DNA of 9,778 nt from contig JAGWVG010000045.1 in assembly GCA_018970965.1 (NCBI GenBank), positions 1 to 9,778 of the forward strand. Reading direction: 5' to 3'. A model generated the notes under the pieces. The model saw only the letters and a list, made by a program, of their open reading frames with translations, made no database searches and was not told the DNA's origin. The position numbers and the translations under genes are program-made. Origin of the DNA: Alphaproteobacteria bacterium. Its GTDB lineage: Bacteria > Pseudomonadota > Alphaproteobacteria > Sphingomonadales > Sphingomonadaceae. Shown here piece after piece: positions 1 to 6,401 of this stretch (position 1 is the first letter of the stretch; every line of letters starts with the position of its first letter).

Positions 1-254
1 TGGGCCTGATTAACCGCATCGTCCACGGCGTTGCGCTCGATGGGGCGTTAGAGCTTGCTGAGACGATTAGTGCCAATGGCCCGCTGGCGGTGGCCGCATC
101 AAAGCAAGTCATCCGCGATCAGCAGGATTGGAGCCAAGCCGAACAATGGAAGAAGCAATATGAGCAGACGTCTCATGTCTTTTCTTCCAAAGATGCCCGC
201 GAAGGCGCGGCCGCATTTGCAGAAAAGCGCGCGCCGAATTGGACCGGCTCTTAA
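1..254 (+). CDS. Enoyl-CoA hydratase/isomerase family protein, C-terminal end (partial)
   Basis: An open frame enters from the left edge (first full codon at base 3) and ends at a TAA at 252-254, giving the last 83 residues. These read like the C-terminal helical part of the crotonase superfamily: a GLINRIV start, an LAETISANGPLAVAASK helix, and an EGAAAFAEKRAPNW ending. That ending is typical of enoyl-CoA hydratases, where the C-terminal helices pack on the trimer and shape the acyl-CoA site. Family members are usually about 260 residues, so roughly two thirds, including the oxyanion-hole and catalytic glutamate region, lies outside the window. The substrate cannot be assigned, and a dehydrogenase-free crotonase of another specificity is equally possible. 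The gene converges on the PfpI-like gene with only 4 bases between the stop codons. Confidence 0.85.
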   Translation, partial: GLINRIVHGVALDGALELAETISANGPLAVAASKQVIRDQQDWSQAEQWKKQYEQTSHVFSSKDAREGAAAFAEKRAPNWTGS

Positions 255-258
255 TCTT

Positions 259-957
259 TTAGGTGAAAAAGCCCAGTCGGGCGGCAGCATCCTTCAGATC
301 TGCCACCCGGTTGGGCGCTAGTCGATTGGCGCGTGCCTGATAGGCGGCAACAATATCAGCGCCCGCGGTGTCAGGTGTGCCCGTGTCAAATGGCGGGGCA
401 GGATTATATTCAAGTGCCAATTGAATGGTGCGCGCAGTTTGTGCGTCCGTCAGTTCGGCAGTCAACGCCAGCGCAAAATCAATGCCCGCCGTCACGCCAC
501 CCCCTGTCACACGATTTCGATCAAAAACGGTGCGCGCATGGACCGGCGCTGCTCCAAACAGCGCCAAATGCGCATGCCACGCCCAATGCGTCGTTGCCTG
601 ATACCCTTTCAGCAATCCAGCCGCGCCGAGGATCAGCGCACCGGTGCACACACTCGTTACCCAAGCAGCGCCTTCACCTGCCTGACGCACCCAATTCAGT
701 GCCGCCGCATCATTGATGACATCTGTAATCCCCATCCCACCGGGAATGCAGATCAGGTCGGGCGCAGGCAGATCGCTTAGCCTTTTGGTGGGGAGTATCG
801 AAAAGCCTGCATCTGTTGGGACGGGGTCAAGACTGTGCCAGACCAAATCAATCTGCGCGCCCGGTAAGCGCGAGAGAACTTGCGCTGGGCCAGTTAGGTC
901 AAGCTGTGTGACACCGGGGAAGAGCAGAAAAGCAATGCTCTGTACGGGGCGGGCCAT
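259..957 (-). CDS. DJ-1/PfpI family protein, isonitrile hydratase-like (InhA-like)
   Basis: The 232-residue protein has the DJ-1/PfpI (class I glutamine amidotransferase-like) fold signature. An N-terminal FLLFPGVTQLDLTGP strand and loop is followed by the CIPGGMG turn near residues 70-76. The nucleophile elbow is VCTGALILGAAGLL with Cys104, followed by ATTHWAWH. Within this superfamily the closest match I recognise is isonitrile (isocyanide) hydratase, which turns isonitriles into N-formamides using a cysteine. Asp20 and Cys104 are 84 residues apart, as I recall for Asp17 and Cys101 of the Pseudomonas enzymes. Non-catalytic or chaperone-like relatives and the N-terminal domains of GATase-type AraC regulators share this fold, but there is no helix-turn-helix extension here. 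Its ATG overlaps the smc stop as TAATG without a good Shine-Dalgarno site, so translation probably depends on reinitiation after smc. It is the last gene of the operon. Family assignment is firm; substrate is inferred. Confidence 0.85.
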   Translation of the reverse strand: MARPVQSIAFLLFPGVTQLDLTGPAQVLSRLPGAQIDLVWHSLDPVPTDAGFSILPTKRLSDLPAPDLICIPGGMGITDVINDAAALNWVRQAGEGAAWVTSVCTGALILGAAGLLKGYQATTHWAWHAHLALFGAAPVHARTVFDRNRVTGGGVTAGIDFALALTAELTDAQTARTIQLALEYNPAPPFDTGTPDTAGADIVAAYQARANRLAPNRVADLKDAAARLGFFT

Positions 958-3900
958 TACTCGGCAGCCAACAATTCTTCGGCGCCCCCCAGATCAACCG
1001 AGACGAGCTTTGACACGCCACGCTCAATCATCGTCACGCCAAATAGCCGGTGCATCCGGCTCATCGTCACGGCATTGTGCGTGACAATAAGATACCGCGT
1101 ATCGGTATCGCGCGACATGACGTCGAGCAGGCCGCAAAAGCGTTCAATATTCGCGTCATCCAGCGGGGCATCGACTTCGTCGAGAACGCAAATGGGGGCG
1201 GGGTTGGTCAGGAAAAGACCAAAGATCAGCGCCACGGCCGTCAGCGCTTGTTCTCCGCCCGAAAGCAGCGTCAAGGATTGCAGCTTCTTGCCCGGGGGCT
1301 GCGCAAAAATTTCAAGGCCCGCTTCCAACGGGTCATCACTGTCAATCAGCGCCAGATGCGCCTGTCCGCCGTTGAAGAGCGTGGTGAACAGGCGTTGGAA
1401 ATGCCCGTTCACTTTTTCAAACGCATCCAGCAAGCGCGTCCGGCCTTCGCGGTTGAGGCTGCCGATGGACCCACGCAGCCGGTTGACCGCTTCCGTCAAT
1501 TCATCCCGTTCGGCAATGGAGCGGGTTGTTTCCCCTTCAATTTCAGCCAGTTCTTGCTCGGCCACAAGATTAACCGGGCCAAGCCGTTCGCGATCGACCA
1601 AGAGACGATCATGATCATTATGTTCGATGTCCGCCGCACGTACAGTCTCGGCCGCAAAGCCGGCTTTTTCGGGCAATAAGGGTGGGGGGCATTCAAAACG
1701 CTCGCCCGAGAGGCGGCCCATTTCCATGCGACGCTGTTCATGATTTTCCGCACGTGCGACGGCCCCGGCGCGCGTTTCGCGCACGCTGGCCAGCAGTTCA
1801 CCTGCTTCAGCGAGCTTGGCCTCAATGTCGCGCAGCGCGTTTTCTGCAGCGCGCTCTTCGGCAATCGCAGCTGTCGCGGCGTCAGACAAGCGCGCCGTAT
1901 CGCTGACCAGATCGGCAATTTTGGCATCCAGTTCATCTGGCGCTTTGGCTAGCGTTAAGGCTTCGGCTTCCGCTGCCTTGGCACGCTTTGTCATTTCATC
2001 AATGCGGCGCGCCGCTTCACCTGCGCGGGATGTCCAATTTTGCGCTTCAGCACGCGCGGTGGCCAATCGGGTTTTATCGTCGGCCAACGCCCGGTCTGCA
2101 TTGGCGTTGTCGGCCTTTAGCTGCGCAATTGTCCCGCGAGCGGTTTCGGCAAGTGATTGCAACTGCGCTACGCGCTGGCTGGTCTCGCTGCCATCGGGCA
2201 GGGCTTGGCGTGCCGCTTCGGCACTTTGATGCTCGCGCTCCGCCTCTGCACGTTCGTTCAAGGCGCGGGCGATACGTTCCGCCATTTCCGCTTTGCGTGC
2301 CGCCAGCCGCTCAAGAGCTTGTTGGGCTTGGTCTGCCTCGCGCAGGGCTTGACGTGCCTGGCTTTCTGCCTCGGCCATTGCTTTGCGCCCAGCTTCCGTG
2401 GCCAGGCGTGCATGTTCCATTTGGTCTTGTGCCGCAGTCACGGCTGCGCGCGCCGCCTCAACCAGTGCCGTGGCTTCGGGCATGTCTGCACGCAAGGCAG
2501 CAATTCGGTTGAGGCGGACGAGCCGTTCAGCTGCCGCCGCACCATCGCCGCTGGTCACAAACCCATCCCAACGGCGGAGGCGTCCATCCCGGGTGACGAT
2601 ACGCTGACCAACAGCAAGCGGCGCGTTATCATCTGTGTCGACAACGCCAATCTGCGAAAGGCGGCGCTGCAATTCTGCCGGGGCTGTTACATAAGCCGAC
2701 AAGGGCTCAACGCCCTTTGGCAAAGCCGGGTCGATCTCTTGTGTTGCCGCACCTGTCCAGCCGCGGCCATCAGCAAGGCCCAGACCGGCATCCAAATCAT
2801 CGCCCAAGGCGGCCCCCAAAGCGAGCTCATAGCCCGGGGTGGCGTTGATATGATCAAGTACGCGATTGCCCGTGCTGCCCTGTGTCACCGCCTTATCCAA
2901 AGCGCGCAATTCACTTTCCAGTGCGGCAAGTGCGGCGTGCTTATCTGCCAAATCGGCTTGCGCGGCGGCGCGTGCGACAGAGGCGTCTTCGCGCGCGGCT
3001 TCTGCTTGTGCGACGCGGTCTTGCGCGGCTTTTGCGGCGGCCTCTGCTTCGGCCGCGCTGTGTGTGGCCGCTGTCAATGTGGCCATCAGCGGCGCATCTT
3101 CTCCCAGTGCAGCCAATTGACGCTCTAACTCTTCGGCCTCGCGGGTTGCGCGGTTTAGCCGGGCCGCGGCGGCAGACAAAGCGGCTTCGGCCACGCGGGC
3201 TTCCGCTTGTTCGCGGGCTTGTGCGGATAAGGCTTGTGCCAAATCAATTTCTGCATCGCGCCCTGCGGCTTCGGCCTTGGCAAGTCGTTCGATCAGTGCA
3301 GGCCGGTCTGCCTCAGCACTGGCAATCCGCGTCTCAAGCGCTTTGGCTTCGGCTTCCAACCGCGTCAGCGCTGCAGCGGCGTCGTTGGCCAGCTCTCCCT
3401 CACGTTGTCGGTCGGCCACCAGCCGCTCCGTTTGCGCGGCAAGATCTGCAATGCGCCGGTCTAACGCTGCACGCTCGGTGCGAAGTGCAGCGAGCTTATG
3501 ACCAGATTCATTGGCCCGGTCGCGCGCAGCAATCGCGCCAGCGCGCAGATCGCCCAAGGTGCGGACAGCTTCAGATTGGTAAGCAGCGGCGGCGCGCTGT
3601 GCTTCTGCGGCTTTTTGCACCGCGTCTTCTGCGGCTTGTGCTTCGGCTTTGGCCTTGTCAGCCGCTGCGGCGGCATCGCGCCAGCGCGCAAAAATCATGC
3701 GGCCTTCGGCCACACGAATATCGGCCGATAATTTGCGATAACGTTCCGCCGCCCGCGCTTGGCGCCGCAAAGTGCTGGCGCGCGCTTCCATATCGCCCAA
3801 CACTTCGTTGAGGCGGTTGAGGTTGGTTTCGGTCGCGCGCAGCTTTTGTTCGGCATCTTTACGCCGGACATGAAGGCCGGAAATGCCCGCTGCTTCTTCC

Positions 3901-4373
3901 AACATTGCGCGCCGGTCGACGGGCTTTGCTGCAATGACGGCCCCAATCCGCCCTTGGCTGACCAGCGCGGGAGAGTGGGCACCTGTTGCGGCATCGGCAA
4001 ACACCAAAGCCACGTCTTTCGCGCGGACATCGCGACCATTGAGCCGATAGGCAGAGCCCGCCCCGCGTTCAATCCGGCGCACAATTTCCAGCTCGCGGTC
4101 ATCACCCGTTGCATCGCGCTCGGCCAGAATTGAAACTTCGGCAAAGTCGCGCGAGGGTCGTTTTTCGGTGCCGGCAAAGATCACATCATCCATTGCGCCG
4201 CCGCGCAGGGATTTGGCGCTCCCTTCGCCCATCACCCAGCGGATCGCCTCGAGCAGATTGGATTTGCCACATCCATTTGGGCCAACAATGCCCGTCAGCC
4301 CGGGCTCGATGCGAAGCTCGCTCGGGTCGACAAAGCTTTTAAAGCCCGTCAGCTTGAGGCGCTTGATCCGCAA
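957..4373 (-). CDS. smc: Chromosome segregation/condensation ATPase SMC
   Basis: This 1138-residue protein is a full-length bacterial SMC, the ATP-driven DNA-loop-extruding core of condensin, which normally works with ScpA and ScpB (neither is in this window). The N-terminal head starts RIKRLKLTGFKSFVDP, with Walker A GPNGCGKSN at 31-39 and Q-loop VSQGRIG near 138. Long coiled coils very rich in Ala, Glu, Arg and Lys span about 170-495 and 620-950, separated by a hinge near 500-615 (GNRVLDHINATPGYELALGAAL). The C-terminal head has the ABC signature LSGGEQ at 1037-1042, Walker B ICVLDE with Asp1065 and Glu1066, a D-loop, and switch histidine His1099 in LIVTHN. The start is a TTG. No ATG or GTG lies nearby in frame, the TTG begins exactly at the family's canonical N-terminus, and a TAAAGG ribosome site lies 7 bases upstream. 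The stop overlaps the next gene as TAATG. Confidence 0.97.
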   Translation of the reverse strand: MRIKRLKLTGFKSFVDPSELRIEPGLTGIVGPNGCGKSNLLEAIRWVMGEGSAKSLRGGAMDDVIFAGTEKRPSRDFAEVSILAERDATGDDRELEIVRRIERGAGSAYRLNGRDVRAKDVALVFADAATGAHSPALVSQGRIGAVIAAKPVDRRAMLEEAAGISGLHVRRKDAEQKLRATETNLNRLNEVLGDMEARASTLRRQARAAERYRKLSADIRVAEGRMIFARWRDAAAAADKAKAEAQAAEDAVQKAAEAQRAAAAYQSEAVRTLGDLRAGAIAARDRANESGHKLAALRTERAALDRRIADLAAQTERLVADRQREGELANDAAAALTRLEAEAKALETRIASAEADRPALIERLAKAEAAGRDAEIDLAQALSAQAREQAEARVAEAALSAAAARLNRATREAEELERQLAALGEDAPLMATLTAATHSAAEAEAAAKAAQDRVAQAEAAREDASVARAAAQADLADKHAALAALESELRALDKAVTQGSTGNRVLDHINATPGYELALGAALGDDLDAGLGLADGRGWTGAATQEIDPALPKGVEPLSAYVTAPAELQRRLSQIGVVDTDDNAPLAVGQRIVTRDGRLRRWDGFVTSGDGAAAAERLVRLNRIAALRADMPEATALVEAARAAVTAAQDQMEHARLATEAGRKAMAEAESQARQALREADQAQQALERLAARKAEMAERIARALNERAEAEREHQSAEAARQALPDGSETSQRVAQLQSLAETARGTIAQLKADNANADRALADDKTRLATARAEAQNWTSRAGEAARRIDEMTKRAKAAEAEALTLAKAPDELDAKIADLVSDTARLSDAATAAIAEERAAENALRDIEAKLAEAGELLASVRETRAGAVARAENHEQRRMEMGRLSGERFECPPPLLPEKAGFAAETVRAADIEHNDHDRLLVDRERLGPVNLVAEQELAEIEGETTRSIAERDELTEAVNRLRGSIGSLNREGRTRLLDAFEKVNGHFQRLFTTLFNGGQAHLALIDSDDPLEAGLEIFAQPPGKKLQSLTLLSGGEQALTAVALIFGLFLTNPAPICVLDEVDAPLDDANIERFCGLLDVMSRDTDTRYLIVTHNAVTMSRMHRLFGVTMIERGVSKLVSVDLGGAEELLAAE

Positions 4374-4380
4374 GCGATGG

Positions 4381-4386
4381 CCTTTA
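4381..4386 (-). promoter_or_regulatory. Ribosome binding site of smc, beginning within the upstream stop codon
   Basis: On the minus strand TAAAGG contains both the TAA stop of the DsbA-like lipoprotein gene and an AAAGG Shine-Dalgarno core. Seven bases (CCATCGC) separate it from the TTG start. This placement supports the TTG as the true smc start and suggests that ribosomes finishing the upstream gene feed smc translation. Confidence 0.6.
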
Positions 4387-5112
4387 GGCGCCAGCGTCCA
4401 TCAACTTGGGTTTCAGAACTTCCCAAGCCGATGTGTTTTCTTGCGTTACGCCGTTGATGACAAAGGTGGGTGTGCCCTGCACCTTAAATTCGCGCACGCC
4501 CTTTTCAGTCATCGCTGTCAGGGCATCAATGGCCTTGGCATCTGCAATACAGGCCTGGGCCTTGGCGGCGGACACCCCGCGCTGCTGGACAAATTCAATC
4601 AGCCCCAATTTGGCCGCCAATGCCTGTGTCAGCTGAAGCGGGCTCATGGTTTGGAAGGCCTTTTGATCGGCTTCTGTCACATCCTGGGTTTTGCCCAGCC
4701 ACTCGCGTTGGCTTGCATAAAGCTGCTCTGCAATGGGGAAGAAGGCTGCCGGGCCATTGCAGCGCGCCAAAAGCGATGCCGGCACATCCAGCTGGTTCAG
4801 CAAGAAGGTGCGGAATTCGTAAGAGACAGTGCCCTTATCGACGAGCGCCTTCAGCTCGGTTTTCGATTTTTCTGAAAATTCAGCACAGTGAGAGCAGCTC
4901 AGCGCGCCATATTCAATCAGCTTTACGGGCGCGTTGGGGTTGCCCATCCTCATGCCGCCATCGGGCGTTACGGCTGTGGTGTCAGACCATTTGGTGCCCG
5001 CGGGTGCCGCAATGGGGGAGGCCCCGGATGCGCTGGAACTGCCCGCCCCTGATTTACCACCACAAGCGGTCAACAGCATCAGGGCGGACGTTGCGATCAA
5101 TAGTTTTTTCAT
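4384..5112 (-). CDS. DsbA-like thiol:disulfide oxidoreductase, predicted lipoprotein
   Basis: The 242-residue product begins MKKLLIATSALMLLTACGG, a lipoprotein signal peptide with lipobox LTAC, so Cys17 should be lipidated after signal peptidase II cleavage. A Ser/Gly/Ala-rich linker (18-45) precedes a thioredoxin-fold domain with the DsbA-type helical insertion. The redox motif is C73-S-H-C76 in EYGALSCSHCAEF, and the cis-proline loop is T214-P215 in VQGTPTFVIN. Two further cysteines, C118 and C188, are at matching positions in the upstream paralogue and could form a structural disulfide. It probably oxidises or isomerises thiols in envelope proteins, tethered to a membrane. The start was placed at 5112, not further upstream, because this Met begins the signal peptide and follows AAAGGA at good spacing. 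The gap to smc is 10 bases. An SMC-linked role is not indicated by the protein itself. Confidence 0.9.
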   Translation of the reverse strand: MKKLLIATSALMLLTACGGKSGAGSSSASGASPIAAPAGTKWSDTTAVTPDGGMRMGNPNAPVKLIEYGALSCSHCAEFSEKSKTELKALVDKGTVSYEFRTFLLNQLDVPASLLARCNGPAAFFPIAEQLYASQREWLGKTQDVTEADQKAFQTMSPLQLTQALAAKLGLIEFVQQRGVSAAKAQACIADAKAIDALTAMTEKGVREFKVQGTPTFVINGVTQENTSAWEVLKPKLMDAGA

Positions 5113-5120
5113 AAGCCTGT

Positions 5121-5126
5121 CCTTTA
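5121..5126 (-). promoter_or_regulatory. Ribosome binding site of the lipoprotein gene, beginning within the upstream stop codon
   Basis: The minus strand reads TAAAGGA: the TAA ends the upstream DsbA-like gene and AAAGGA forms the Shine-Dalgarno site, with 7 bases before the ATG at 5112. The CTAAAGG core is the same as at the following junction with smc. This site decides the start of the lipoprotein gene. Confidence 0.6.
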
Positions 5127-5840
5127 GCGGGCGTTTAAAGCGGTGCGCAGCGCGGCTTCCAAGTCTTCCCAAGTTGAAGAGCGGGGGCCAGGCTGATCGT
5201 TAATCAAGAAGCTCGGTGTTGCATTGATATTGCGATTGTCCACCGCATCCTTGGTCATGGCAAGTAGCGTTTTGTTCATCTGATCTGAAGCCAGGCAGGC
5301 ATTGGCCTGCGCGGGTGCAACGCCGCGGGCTTGCGCCATTTGTAACAGGCCCGACCCCTTGGCGAGGGTCTGCAATTGGCGCACCATCGGCATGGATTTC
5401 CACTGGGCTTCTTGCCGAATGACAACAACCTGACCTTCGGCCACCCAAACTTCCTGCCGGGCCAACATATCCTCGGTTAAGCTAAAGACGCGGGATGGCC
5501 CACCACAGCGCGCCAACAGCGCAGCTGTAAGATCAAATTGGTCGCGGATCAGATTGCGCAGCTCAAGCGCCACCAGGCCTTTGGCAATGTAATCGCGCTT
5601 CAGCGGGCCATAGGCTTCTTCCGCAAAATGTGCGCAATGGCTGCACGTATAGCTTAGATATTCCACCAACCGCACTTTGGCGCGCGGATTGCCCAACACA
5701 AAGGCTCCCTTGGGCGTAATGGTCACCATCTTGGCATAGTTGGGGGCAGACGCGACCGGGCGTGTCTGCGCAGCAATGGGCGCCGCTAAAGCGAGCGATG
5801 CCGCAATCCACAAAATAAGGCTGGTGAAACGAGAAATCAT
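5124..5840 (-). CDS. DsbA-like periplasmic thiol:disulfide oxidoreductase
   Basis: The protein has 238 residues. Residues 1-24 are a Sec signal peptide with a hydrophobic core (LILWIAASLALAA) and a likely cleavage site at IAA|Q, so the mature protein is periplasmic. The DsbA-type thioredoxin domain carries C66-S-H-C69 in EYLSYTCSHCAHF and the cis-proline loop T208-P209 in NATPSFLIN. The expected role is introducing or shuffling disulfides in exported proteins. C112 and C182 match C118 and C188 of the next gene, with the same 70-residue spacing, so the two genes look like a tandem duplication that diverged in anchoring: soluble here, lipidated there. The active-site dipeptide is Ser-His where E. 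coli DsbA has Pro-His. The ATG overlaps the upstream stop as ATGA, and GGGGA lies 7 bases upstream. The sequence does not tell oxidase (DsbA) from isomerase (DsbG-like) activity. Confidence 0.9.
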   Translation of the reverse strand: MISRFTSLILWIAASLALAAPIAAQTRPVASAPNYAKMVTITPKGAFVLGNPRAKVRLVEYLSYTCSHCAHFAEEAYGPLKRDYIAKGLVALELRNLIRDQFDLTAALLARCGGPSRVFSLTEDMLARQEVWVAEGQVVVIRQEAQWKSMPMVRQLQTLAKGSGLLQMAQARGVAPAQANACLASDQMNKTLLAMTKDAVDNRNINATPSFLINDQPGPRSSTWEDLEAALRTALNAR

Positions 5841-6364
5841 CGAACTTTCCCCAATACAGGCATGCCCTCGGGCGCGCTCGCAACGCCTTGTGCCAGCGAT
5901 GTGAGCACGGCGCGCAATTCGGGATCGGCAATTTCCCGAAGCGAATCCCCCAACTCAGCCGGAATGGGCCGCAAGTCGGGTTTTTTGCGCTGCGGTTTGG
6001 CTTCCGCAATGTCGCCCGCCCGCATCACAATGCGCGCAACAGCAGCATAGCCAAAAAAGCGATTCACCCGCTCAATAATGATGGGCTGTACATGCTGCAT
6101 CATCGGGCCAAAGGCGCGCCCGACAACCAGCGTCAATGTGCCATCTGATTTTTTGCCTTGCGGAAAACGGATCGATTCGGGCGCTGAGACATTGGCATAT
6201 TTCTCGCCCACAATTTCCCGCCAGCGGCTTACAATTGAGGATTGTATAAAACCAAAGCGCTTAAAGGCCGCCTGTCCAACGCTGGGCACAAGTTCTGCCA
6301 CGCTTTTGGCAGGGCCGCCGCGCGGCCGCTCACCCCATCCAGAAGGCTGCTTGTCTTTTGCCAT
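5837..6364 (-). CDS. DUF721 family protein, DciA-like
   Basis: The 175-residue protein matches the DUF721 family. A basic Gly-rich N-terminus is followed by the hallmark helix VSRWREIVG (46-53) and SAPESIRF (60-67). Then come a strand GTLTLVV (75-81) and a helix ending RVNRFFGYAAVARIV (99-113), the KH-like core. A Lys/Arg/Pro-rich linker and a second helical stretch (135-160) make up the C-terminus. DUF721 includes DciA, the replicative-helicase partner that assists DnaB loading in bacteria lacking DnaC, so a role in replication initiation is likely but rests on family membership. The start at 6364 (MAKDKQ) was preferred over Met codons at 6376 and 6424, which would add unconserved residues; a G-run upstream is only a weak ribosome site. 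It is the first gene of the smc operon and overlaps the DsbA-like gene by 4 bases (ATGA). Confidence 0.8.
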   Translation of the reverse strand: MAKDKQPSGWGERPRGGPAKSVAELVPSVGQAAFKRFGFIQSSIVSRWREIVGEKYANVSAPESIRFPQGKKSDGTLTLVVGRAFGPMMQHVQPIIIERVNRFFGYAAVARIVMRAGDIAEAKPQRKKPDLRPIPAELGDSLREIADPELRAVLTSLAQGVASAPEGMPVLGKVR

Positions 6365-6401
6365 GAGCGCCCCCATGCCAGACCGCGTGATGTCCGTCGA
6401 G
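6365..6401. promoter_or_regulatory. Short divergent region between the two operons
   Basis: About 37 bases separate the chosen start of the DUF721 gene (6364, minus) from that of mutY (6402, plus). It contains no convincing -35/-10 pair in either direction, and it is too short for two separate promoters, so at least one promoter must lie inside the opposite gene. If mutY instead starts at the ATG at 6363, the two start codons share the self-complementary CATG at 6362-6365 and the gap disappears. The region is labelled regulatory by position only. Confidence 0.35.

Noticed and set aside
266..282. Short hairpin GCCC-GACT-GGGC followed by five T on the minus strand, resembling an intrinsic terminator
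   Set aside because: The stem is only 4 base pairs, and it lies before the stop codon of the PfpI-like gene, so termination there would make mRNA without a stop. It simply encodes the C-terminal ARLGFF.
2157..3811. Long plus-strand open frames (309 and 323 residues) antisense to smc
   Set aside because: They lie opposite the GC-rich coiled-coil region, have Cys/Arg-rich or Leu/Arg/Pro-rich composition unlike real proteins, and show no domain. They are explained by codon bias of smc.
957..4373. Possible degenerate repeats or horizontally acquired segment in the Ala/Glu-rich middle of smc
   Set aside because: Low complexity is normal for SMC coiled coils in a GC-rich genome, and base composition matches the flanking genes.
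5112..5172. Longer N-terminus for the lipoprotein gene starting at 5172
   Set aside because: The extra 20 residues overlap the end of the upstream gene and would bury the lipoprotein signal peptide; the Met at 5112 has a proper ribosome site.
6229..6250. TTACAA / TATAAA promoter-like pair on the plus strand upstream of mutY
   Set aside because: The two hexamers are only about 10 bases apart instead of about 17, no other -35 fits, and the site is 150 bases from mutY inside the DUF721 gene.
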